A DNA stretch of 64,000 nt from Myxococcales bacterium (lineage in GTDB: Bacteria > Myxococcota_A > Polyangia > Haliangiales > Haliangiaceae), in assembly GCA_947483555.1 (NCBI GenBank), contig CANKMW010000014.1, forward strand, positions 58,726 to 122,725, given 5' to 3'. Numbering within the stretch: the stretch's first letter is position 1; every line of letters starts with the position of its first letter. Below the pieces are notes generated by a model. It worked only from the letters and a program-made list of their open reading frames with translations. It searched no databases and was not told the origin of the DNA. The translations under genes and the position numbers were made by a program. Of this stretch, positions 58,387-64,000 are shown one piece after another.

Positions 58387-59772
58387 ATGAGCAGCGCCAC
58401 CGCGTCCGTCGCCCGTAGCCATCGCCGCCGCACCGCGGTTGCCCTCGTCGCCGCCGCCGCCGGGCTGGCGGCGATCCTGTTTCTGACCCCCCGCCGTGTG
58501 CAACCTCGCCGCGTGGTGGGTCCGAGCTCGCCGTACATCTCGGCGCGGCTCGACTCCAGTCACATCATGCGCGGCACGACCGAGACCTACCTGGCGATCG
58601 CGCTGGCCGCGCCCGATCACCGCGTCACCGCCCGCGCGCCCACCAGCGTCGCGATCGTGCTCGATCGCTCGGGCTCGATGCTGGGCCAGCCGTGGGACGA
58701 CGCCAAGGTGTCGGCGATGGTGCTGATCGACAAGCTCGGCCCCGCGGACGAGCTCGCCGTCGTCGCGTACTCGACCAGCGCCGAGATCGTGGTCCCGCTC
58801 GGGCCGGCGACCGGCGAGGCGCGCGCGCGGGCGAAGGCGGCGATCTCCGCGCTGGTCGCCGATGGCGGCACCAACATCTCGGGCGGCCTCAACCTGGGCG
58901 CTGACGAGCTGGCCCGCGCGCACACGCCGCTCCGCCGCATGGTGCTGATCAGCGACGGCCAGGCCAACGAAGGCATCTACGACCGCGCCGGCCTGGTGCG
59001 GCTGGCCAGCCAGCGCGCCGCCTCCGGCATCTCGATCACGTCGGTCGGCGTCGGCCTCGACTTCAACGAGGAGACCATGGCCGGCATCGCCGTCGCCGGC
59101 CGCGGCAACTACCACTTCGTCGAGAAGGCGGCCGATCTCGGCGCCATGTTCGTCGCCGAGCTGGGCAGCCTCGGCGAGACCGTGCTCACCCACGCCAGCC
59201 TGCGCGTCGAGCCCGCCGCCGGGGTCGAGATCCTCGACGTCATCGGCTACGAGCTGGTCCGCGATGGCAACGCGATCCAGATCCCGGTCGCCGACCTGCG
59301 TCGCGGCGAGCACACCAAGGTCGTGTTGCGCATCCGCGCCACCGTCGGCGGCGAGAGCGTGAAGGAGCTGGCCAGCGTGACCTGGACGTTCGAGGAGCTC
59401 GGTCAGGGTGCCCGCACCCACACCGCGATGGCGCGCGCCGAGGTGACCGGCGACGCCGCGGTGGTGGCGTCGAGCCGCGACAAGGACACCGTCCGGCTGG
59501 TCGAGGAGGCGCGGACCGCGCGCGCGCTCGAAGACGCGTCGGCGGCGTATCACGATGGCAAGCTCGATCAGGCCCAGCAGATCCTGCGCGTGCGCGCCGC
59601 CGAGGCCACCGCGCTGGCCGGCGAGATGGGTGACGCCACCCTGGGTACCGACATCGGCACCGTGACCTCGCGCGTCGAGCGCGGCTTCGCCGCCGCGCCC
59701 AGCGCTGGCGCTGCCGAGGGCAAGAAGGCGGTCAAGGGCGGTCGCGCCGACGCCTACCAGCTGGCGCGCTGA
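58387..59772 (+). CDS. VWA-domain protein with N-terminal membrane anchor
   Basis: A 461-aa protein: signal-anchor helix (about 17-35), then a von Willebrand A domain with a full MIDAS (DRSGSM, D93-S95-S97; GGTNISGGL; ISDGQANEG), followed by a beta-sandwich-like region (LRVEPAAGVEILDVIGYEL) and a helical Ala/Glu-rich tail (VRLVEEARTARALEDA). The layout resembles Yip1-free bacterial VWA (CoxE/BatA-like or inter-alpha-trypsin) proteins that act at the membrane. ATG at 58387 chosen because it begins the signal; an upstream GTG (58357) is possible. Divergent from TetR. Confidence 0.85.
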   Translation: MSSATASVARSHRRRTAVALVAAAAGLAAILFLTPRRVQPRRVVGPSSPYISARLDSSHIMRGTTETYLAIALAAPDHRVTARAPTSVAIVLDRSGSMLGQPWDDAKVSAMVLIDKLGPADELAVVAYSTSAEIVVPLGPATGEARARAKAAISALVADGGTNISGGLNLGADELARAHTPLRRMVLISDGQANEGIYDRAGLVRLASQRAASGISITSVGVGLDFNEETMAGIAVAGRGNYHFVEKAADLGAMFVAELGSLGETVLTHASLRVEPAAGVEILDVIGYELVRDGNAIQIPVADLRRGEHTKVVLRIRATVGGESVKELASVTWTFEELGQGARTHTAMARAEVTGDAAVVASSRDKDTVRLVEEARTARALEDASAAYHDGKLDQAQQILRVRAAEATALAGEMGDATLGTDIGTVTSRVERGFAAAPSAGAAEGKKAVKGGRADAYQLAR

Positions 59773-59783
59773 CCGTCCAGCCC

Positions 59784-59811
59784 CACAGTTCAGGTCGCAC
59801 AGCTCAGGCCG
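59784..59811. repeat. Two 14-bp direct repeats between convergent genes
   Basis: CACAGTTCAGGTCG and CACAGCTCAGGCCG, two mismatches, in the short gap after the VWA gene. Confidence 0.6.
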
Positions 59812-59817
59812 CTCAGC

Positions 59818-60654
59818 TCAGATCAGTGGCGAGATGTCGACGCGCAGATCGCGGCTCACCGCGACCACCGAGCCGGCCGGCACCTCCTCGGCACCTTCGC
59901 CGGGCGGGAACCCGCTGGTGATCAAGACGCCGCGGAACGAGTCGTCGCGATGGCCGCGATCGTCGAGGACGTGCAGCCGGCGCACGAAGATCGGCGCGCC
60001 GCTGACCTCGGGCCGCGCCACCCACAGCGCGCGGCTGTTCGATGCCGCGACCGTGCCGGGCCGCCACGACGCGCCGGTGCGCGTCAGCGTGCTCGCGAAC
60101 AGCGCCAGCGTGTCGGCCAGCGCTCGCCGAGCCACCGTCGACGGCAGGTTGGCGTCGTCGAGCATGCCCTGATCGTGGAGCATCGCCATCAGCACGTGCA
60201 GGGTCAGCTCGGCCGCGGCGCGACCACGCAGGTTGCGGCGCAGGAAGTCGGGCACGCGATCGGCGAGCTGCTGCCACACGTCGGCCTCGACCAGGGCGGC
60301 ACCGTCCTGCGCCAGCATCCAGCGTCGGAAGCGAAACGGCTGCGTGGCCTCGGTCGGGACGTTGACGTCGTCGCTGGTCGCCGGCGTCGGTGATCCCGAT
60401 CCGGCCCCCGATCCGGCCACGTGACCGATCAGGCAGTCGCTCTTGATCGGCTCGATGGCCGGGAAGAAGTCGAGCGGGTCGGTGCCATCGGCGGCCGCGC
60501 TGCGCGGAGTCCGTGACAGCAGCACCTCGCCGCCGTGGACGTAGCCCATGCCCCAGCGCGCGATCGGGCCCGGCGCGACCAGCGACGGGCGCACGGGGAA
60601 CAGCGCCTCGGCGAGGCGCTGCGGTTGGTTGCACATGCAGGCGAGGATCGACAT
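59818..60654 (-). CDS. Class II glutamine-amidotransferase-like protein
   Basis: A 278-aa protein (or 272 aa from the ATG at 60636). The N-terminus and RWGMGYVHGGEVLLSRTPR resemble the GATase_4/6 (YafJ-like) class II amidotransferases. With the first ATG the sequence is MSILACMCNQPQRL, lacking the Cys2 nucleophile of this class; starting at 60636 gives MCNQPQRL with Cys2 exposed. Which start is used decides whether it can be a glutaminase. Middle region contains an all-helical part (LHVLMAMLHDQGML). Substrate unknown. Transcribed from a TATACT promoter about 150 bp upstream. Confidence 0.55.
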   Translation of the reverse strand: MSILACMCNQPQRLAEALFPVRPSLVAPGPIARWGMGYVHGGEVLLSRTPRSAAADGTDPLDFFPAIEPIKSDCLIGHVAGSGAGSGSPTPATSDDVNVPTEATQPFRFRRWMLAQDGAALVEADVWQQLADRVPDFLRRNLRGRAAAELTLHVLMAMLHDQGMLDDANLPSTVARRALADTLALFASTLTRTGASWRPGTVAASNSRALWVARPEVSGAPIFVRRLHVLDDRGHRDDSFRGVLITSGFPPGEGAEEVPAGSVVAVSRDLRVDISPLI

Positions 60655-60712
60655 CGTGCGGGCCTCGGGCGTCGAGATCTGCCGCGTCGGCGCCTCGAAC
60701 CGAACCGGTCGA

Positions 60713-60766
60713 TCACCGGACGATCAGCGGGAGGCGCAGGGCCGTGGCCAGCATCTCATCACTCAT
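60713..60766 (-). CDS. Possible 17-aa leader peptide
   Basis: ATG at 60766 (minus strand) gives MSDEMLATALRLPLIVR then TGA. It lies in the leader between the promoter and the amidotransferase-like gene, with no strong ribosome site. Plausible but unproven. Confidence 0.25.
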   Translation of the reverse strand: MSDEMLATALRLPLIVR

Positions 60767-60783
60767 CACACTCAAGGAGCTGC

Positions 60784-60801
60784 GATCACCGCGTGGTGAT
60801 C
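60784..60801. promoter_or_regulatory. Perfect palindrome GATCACC-GCGT-GGTGATC
   Basis: 7-bp arms, 4-bp centre, located about 10-27 bp downstream of the -10 of the minus-strand promoter: a likely operator (or an RNA hairpin at the 5' end). Confidence 0.55.
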
Positions 60802-60810
60802 ACGGAGAGA

Positions 60811-60838
60811 AGTATAGAGGGACCGACGGCGTCCGCAA
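60811..60838 (-). promoter_or_regulatory. Sigma-70-like promoter (TTGCGG-16-TATACT)
   Basis: On the minus strand TTGCGG (60838-60833) and TATACT (60816-60811), the latter 5 of 6 to consensus, spaced 16 bp. It drives the amidotransferase-like gene from between it and the hydrolase gene. Confidence 0.6.
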
Positions 60839-60862
60839 TGATCTCCGCAGCCCCGAGATCTC

Positions 60863-61738
60863 TCAGGCAGTTGCGACCTTGGCGACGAACGCGGCGGTGA
60901 GCTCGAAGGGGTGGGCTCGTTCGCGCTCGTTCCATACCTCGTGCTTGAAGCCACGCAGGAGGTGAACCTCGGCGCCGTGGAGGTGGCGCGCCAGCGGCTC
61001 CGAGACCGTTGGATCGGCGATCGGATCGTCGCCGCCGATGACCCACAACGTCGGGAGCGTGATGTTGGCCGCCTGACGGCGCACGTGCGCCTGGGCCGCC
61101 TGCGCCTCGGTGAACCAGCGCGCCGACGCCACGTCGTGACAGAGCGTGTCGGCGGTGCGTGCCGCCTGCTTCTCCGGGTCGGTGGTCAGATCCTGGACCC
61201 GCAGATCGTTCTTCTGCGAGAAGGCCGGAAAGACGCGGCTCATGCCGCGCGCCAGCCACACCTTGGCCGCTGGGACCTGCAGGCGCAGCCCGAGAAACGG
61301 CGACGAGATCACCGCGGCGGCCACGTCGGGCCGACGGGCTGCGTCGGTCAACGCGCGCAGGGTGATGAGGCCGCCGTTGGAGTGACACACCAGGATCACC
61401 GGTTTGCCAGGAGCGAGCGCGCGGGCCTGGCTGATCGCGGCGTCGAGATCGTCGTGGTAGTCGCTCCACGCATCGATGTGACCGCGGCGTCCGGAGGCGC
61501 GTCCGTGGCCGCGATAGTCGTATCCGAGCGTGGCCACGCCGGCCCCGACGAGGACGTTGGCGACCTCACGGTAGCGGCCGCAGTGCTCGGCATACCCGTG
61601 GACCATGACGGCGACCGCGTTGGCAGGCTTCCTGGGCAGGAACACCTCAGCGTAGAGCGTCACACCGCCGGTCGACGGGAAGCTGAGGGTCCGGGACGGC
61701 TCGAGCGGGCCGGGCAGGGGCATACGCGTCTGTATCAT
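60863..61738 (-). CDS. Lysophospholipase / monoacylglycerol-lipase-type alpha/beta-hydrolase
   Basis: A 291-aa soluble hydrolase of the serine aminopeptidase S33/monoglyceride lipase class: VMVHGYAEHCGRY (oxyanion motif), DYRGHGRASGRRGH, nucleophile CHSNGG (Ser120), acid in IGGDDPIAD and His in GFKHEVWNE. The elbow begins with Cys instead of the usual Gly (GxSxG), but Ser-His-Asp are all present. Likely cleaves monoacylglycerols or lysophospholipids. The ATG at 61738 has a TACGAT box upstream; the gene diverges from the TPR lipoprotein. Confidence 0.9.
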   Translation of the reverse strand: MIQTRMPLPGPLEPSRTLSFPSTGGVTLYAEVFLPRKPANAVAVMVHGYAEHCGRYREVANVLVGAGVATLGYDYRGHGRASGRRGHIDAWSDYHDDLDAAISQARALAPGKPVILVCHSNGGLITLRALTDAARRPDVAAAVISSPFLGLRLQVPAAKVWLARGMSRVFPAFSQKNDLRVQDLTTDPEKQAARTADTLCHDVASARWFTEAQAAQAHVRRQAANITLPTLWVIGGDDPIADPTVSEPLARHLHGAEVHLLRGFKHEVWNERERAHPFELTAAFVAKVATA

Positions 61739-61768
61739 GTGGGTGGAGGATGGGGATCGTACCGCTGG

Positions 61769-61797
61769 TTGACCCGACGCACGACGCGCGCTAGCGT
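61769..61797 (+). promoter_or_regulatory. Sigma-70-like promoter (TTGACC-17-TAGCGT)
   Basis: TTGACC at 61769-61774 and TAGCGT at 61792-61797, 17-bp spacer, 40-50 nt before the TPR lipoprotein start. A normal leadered promoter. Confidence 0.6.
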
Positions 61798-61845
61798 CAC
61801 GCCGACTTGGTCGCCAAGGGCACAGAATTTCAAGGAATGTGCCTC

Positions 61846-62664
61846 ATGCTCGTCGGCATGGGTGCGGCCATCGCCATGGCCGGCTGCGCCGCATGCACGC
61901 GGCCGCAAGGCGATCCCAAGAAGAGCGAGACCCGGCTGGCGCTGGCCCGTGACTTCCTCATCCGCGACCAGTTCGAGGCCGCCGAGGCCGAGGCCAACAA
62001 GGCGATCGCGTACCTGCCCACCAACGACGAGGCCTATCACGTCCGTGGCCTGGTCCATTTCTACCGGGGCATGAAGGCGTTTGTCCTGGTCGAGATCGAG
62101 GACTGTCTCACCGGCCTCGACGCTGACGCGCTGCGCACCGACATGGACGCCCACCTCGCCAAGGCGGAGGCGGATCTCAAGAAGACCGTCGAGCTGGCCC
62201 CTGACCATGGCGAGGCGTGGTCGAATCGCGGCGTGGTCTCCGACCTGCTGGGCGAGCCCGACCAGGCGGTCGAGCACTTCACGACCGCGCTGGCCAACCA
62301 GGTTCGGCTGGTGAATCCAGGCCTGACCCGCGCGCGGCTCGGCTGGAGCTACTTCCACAAAGGCGACCACATCGCGGCGGCGAAGGAGCTTCGGCAGGCG
62401 CTGCAGTTCCAGCCTCGGATGTGCGTGGCAACTTATTGGCTTGGACGGGTTTACTTTGCCCGCGAAGAATGGGAAAAAGCGGCCGAGCAGTTTCAGGATG
62501 TTAGCGATCAGGCGGCGTGCCGGTCGCAGGATGCCGCGCTTTACCTCATGAAGGCTCGACTCGAACAAGGCCTCCCCGATGACGCTCGCCGCGCCCGCGA
62601 CGCCTGTCTTCGGCTTTCGCCCCGCAGCTGCGCCGCAGCGCAGTGCCGGGCGCTGCAACTCTAG
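61846..62664 (+). CDS. TPR lipoprotein (PilF-like)
   Basis: A 272-aa lipoprotein: MLVGMGAAIAMAGC gives the lipobox (Cys14), then five to six TPRs (LARDFLIRDQFEAAEAEANK, YHVRGLVHFYRGMKAF, AWSNRGVVSDLLGEPDQAVE, ATYWLGRVYFAREEWEKAAE). Such proteins resemble PilF/PilW-type pilotins and BamD-like adaptors. AAGGA at 61832-61836 sits 9 nt before the ATG at 61846, which I prefer; 61837 and TTG 61807 are in-frame alternatives. The stretch near 62425-62520 is clearly poorer in GC than the rest. A RodZ-like gene follows by 58 bp. Confidence 0.82.
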   Translation: MLVGMGAAIAMAGCAACTRPQGDPKKSETRLALARDFLIRDQFEAAEAEANKAIAYLPTNDEAYHVRGLVHFYRGMKAFVLVEIEDCLTGLDADALRTDMDAHLAKAEADLKKTVELAPDHGEAWSNRGVVSDLLGEPDQAVEHFTTALANQVRLVNPGLTRARLGWSYFHKGDHIAAAKELRQALQFQPRMCVATYWLGRVYFAREEWEKAAEQFQDVSDQAACRSQDAALYLMKARLEQGLPDDARRARDACLRLSPRSCAAAQCRALQL

Positions 62665-62722
62665 CAAGACCTTTTCGCGGCTTCGCGGCCTCGTCCGCGG
62701 CTCCGCTACGTGACCCGCCGAG

Positions 62723-63826
62723 ATGGATCGCCGCAACCAGATCACCAGCGTGCCGACGCCGGCCCGAGCCGGCGCGGTGCCATTTGACGGTCGCCGTGGC
62801 GGCAGCGACGGCGCGGGTACGCCGGACGTTGGCGGGGCGTCGCGCGCCGCCCTGGCCGCCTGGCTGACGGCGGGCCGCACGGTCTGTGGGTTGACCCGCG
62901 AGCACGTGGCGCGGGTGACCCGCATCCAGCAGCGGACGATCGAGCGGCTCGAGGAAGGCCGTTTCGACGAGTTGCCGGCCGACGTGTTCGTGCGCGGGTT
63001 CATCCGCAACTACGCCCGCTGCGTCGGTCTGTCGGTCGACGATGCCCTGGCCCGCTACGCGGCGTGCGGGTTCGCCGCCGCGCCGGTTGCATCGCCACAG
63101 GCGCACGCGTTGCTCGAGTCGATGGCACCGCTGGCGCCGCTGGCGGCGCGCACGTCGTCGGTGGTCGTGGTGCCGGCCGCGCCTCGCGTCCTGCAGCAGA
63201 CCGCGCCCGAGACGGTCGTCGTCGCCGCGCCGGCCGCGCCAGTCGCCGTCGCCGTGGCCGTGACCGCCGTTGTTGACGCCCCGCGGTCGCGGCGGGTGCG
63301 CGACTCCAAGGGCCGTTTCCGTCGCCAGGCCGCGAATGCGGATCCGGATGCGAACGATCTGGATGCGAACGATGACGATCTCGAGGTCGAGATCACGATC
63401 GAGGACTACGTTGCCGCCGCTGACGCGCTGCTGGCCGACGAGCTGGTTGCGGAGGCACCGCTCGAGCGAGCGTTCGAGCGGCGCGTCGAGACCAGCCCGG
63501 CGACGGTCGTGGTCGTGAGGCCGCCAGCGTCGACGGCGACGTCGACGTCGATCTCGATCCCCACGCTGTCGATCGACGACGACGATCCCGACGCCGCCGA
63601 GCGCGAGCTCGACGAGCGAGCCCGGCGCGACAAGGACAGTGGCTGGCGCAGCTTCTTGCCGCCAGCGCTCCTCGATCAGGATCGCGGCCGCCAGGGTGGG
63701 CTCACGCTCGCCGTCATCATCTTGCTCATCGTCGCCACGCTGACCCTGTCGTACCTGATGCGTCGCCCCAGCTCGAGCGGCGAGGGTGTGACGCAGGGTG
63801 CGGCGATCCCGACCCACGTCGCTTAG
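62723..63826 (+). CDS. RodZ-like membrane protein with N-terminal HTH
   Basis: A 367-aa protein: Ala-rich N-terminus, a helix-turn-helix of the HTH_25/RodZ type (LTREHVARVTRIQQRTIERL, RFDELPADVFVRGFIRNYAR, about 68-110), a long Val/Ala/Pro-rich and acidic linker (about 120-310), and one transmembrane helix near the C-terminus (LTLAVIILLIVATLTLSYL, about 332-351). RodZ links MreB to the membrane for rod shape; here the periplasmic part is nearly absent and the linker longer than usual. ATG start. The stop codon overlaps the end of the transposase remnant on the other strand. Confidence 0.8.
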   Translation: MDRRNQITSVPTPARAGAVPFDGRRGGSDGAGTPDVGGASRAALAAWLTAGRTVCGLTREHVARVTRIQQRTIERLEEGRFDELPADVFVRGFIRNYARCVGLSVDDALARYAACGFAAAPVASPQAHALLESMAPLAPLAARTSSVVVVPAAPRVLQQTAPETVVVAAPAAPVAVAVAVTAVVDAPRSRRVRDSKGRFRRQAANADPDANDLDANDDDLEVEITIEDYVAAADALLADELVAEAPLERAFERRVETSPATVVVVRPPASTATSTSISIPTLSIDDDDPDAAERELDERARRDKDSGWRSFLPPALLDQDRGRQGGLTLAVIILLIVATLTLSYLMRRPSSSGEGVTQGAAIPTHVA

Positions 63827-63999
63827 TACACCCCACCGCAAGTTGGTGACCGCTCGTTCGGTACACGAGCCGGTCGGTTCGGCGACGTCCTGGTCCGTGG
63901 TTGCAGCGAGGTCTTCTCGTCGAGGCTGAGCACGCGCTCGTGCCGACCGAGCTGGCGGGTGTAGAGGTCGCACAGGTTGCGAACCGTCTGGCGGAACAG
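63823..63999 (-). pseudogene. Partial IS630-family transposase (remnant, continues beyond window)
   Basis: The minus strand reads an open frame of 58 codons with VRNLCDLYTRQLGRHERVLS followed by LDEKTSLQPRTR, the second-Asp region of IS630/Tc1-type DDE transposases (VLSLDEKTSLQ). After about codon 40 the similarity fades (PARVPNERSPTCGGVY) and a stop follows inside the end of the RodZ-like gene, so the transposase is cut off or frameshifted before its last catalytic Glu. The rest of the element would lie to the right of the window. No terminal inverted repeat is visible here. Confidence 0.6.
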
Positions 64000-64000
64000 C

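Noticed and set aside
62546..63973. Long minus-strand frame at the right edge
   Set aside because: It is not the transposase frame and is only an antisense shadow of the RodZ-like gene; the transposase-like peptide is in another frame.

Overview
The window is a 64 kb stretch of GC-rich (about 70%) bacterial chromosome with tightly packed genes on both strands. It suggests a myxobacterium (Myxococcota), perhaps close to the Haliangium/Kofleriaceae branch. The signs are a C-terminal tail of the MYXO-CTERM type on a secreted pectate-lyase-like protein, two eukaryotic-like Ser/Thr kinases, an AgmX-type C-terminal domain, a sensor ending in a domain of the MXAN_5187 type, and many Cys-anchored lipoproteins. 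The exact genus is inference. I saw no rRNA, tRNA or CRISPR array.

Layout. 1-7.5 kb: end of a CPBP-type membrane protein, a one-module NRPS (TubC docking-C-A-T, predicted to load glycine), a Wzx-type flippase, then a small lipoprotein, a 4'-phosphopantetheinyl transferase and a NodB-type deacetylase. This may be the end of a locus for an amino-acid-bearing surface glycan or lipopeptide. 7.6-9.8 kb: secreted PL1-like protein and a small lipoprotein. 9.8-19 kb: TPR-zincin fusion, LpoA/LivJ-like lipoprotein, pyrF-rlmB, beta-propeller lipoprotein, an atypical RecQ, and asd. 19-25 kb: outer-membrane protein, VWA-FHA membrane protein, a two-domain peptidoglycan hydrolase with no signal peptide, a 59-aa twin-arginine protein and a DUF1287 lipoprotein. 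25-28.4 kb: an operon of a small membrane protein, a TolB-like propeller and an FGE-fold lipoprotein, followed by isoaspartyl peptidase. 28.4-36.6 kb: unknown membrane protein, outer-membrane barrel, hydrolase, Ser/Thr kinase, HAMP sensor and NamZ. 36.7-42.8 kb: nadD, DUF2520, secreted and HEAT-repeat proteins, a beta-propeller/HEAT lipoprotein, a thioredoxin-like ferredoxin and an AgmX-type lipoprotein. 42.8-51.1 kb: a double cyclic-nucleotide-domain protein, a hexanucleotide repeat array, lapA-lapB, an AI-2E-type transporter, an envelope protein and a methyltransferase. 51.1-64 kb: a second Ser/Thr kinase, a very large lipoprotein with a FadL-type barrel, TetR, VWA protein, a class II amidotransferase-like protein, lysophospholipase, a TPR lipoprotein with a RodZ-like protein, and the remnant of an IS630-type transposase at the right edge.

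The gene content is mostly envelope and housekeeping. No single operon is an obvious new defence or secretion system. The features that stand out are: (i) a repeated promoter layout in which a TAnnnT-like -10 lies only 5-9 nt before the start codon at a dozen or more genes, implying widespread leaderless mRNAs; (ii) the lone Gly-type NRPS module with no thioesterase next to a flippase; (iii) a RecQ with a winged-helix-like insertion and a PcrA/UvrD-like C-terminal Tudor-type segment; (iv) the VWA-FHA / cytosolic amidase-M23 / twin-arginine micro-operon; (v) several local repeat arrays, including a 6/12-bp array before lapA and three 11-bp iterons before a ferredoxin gene.
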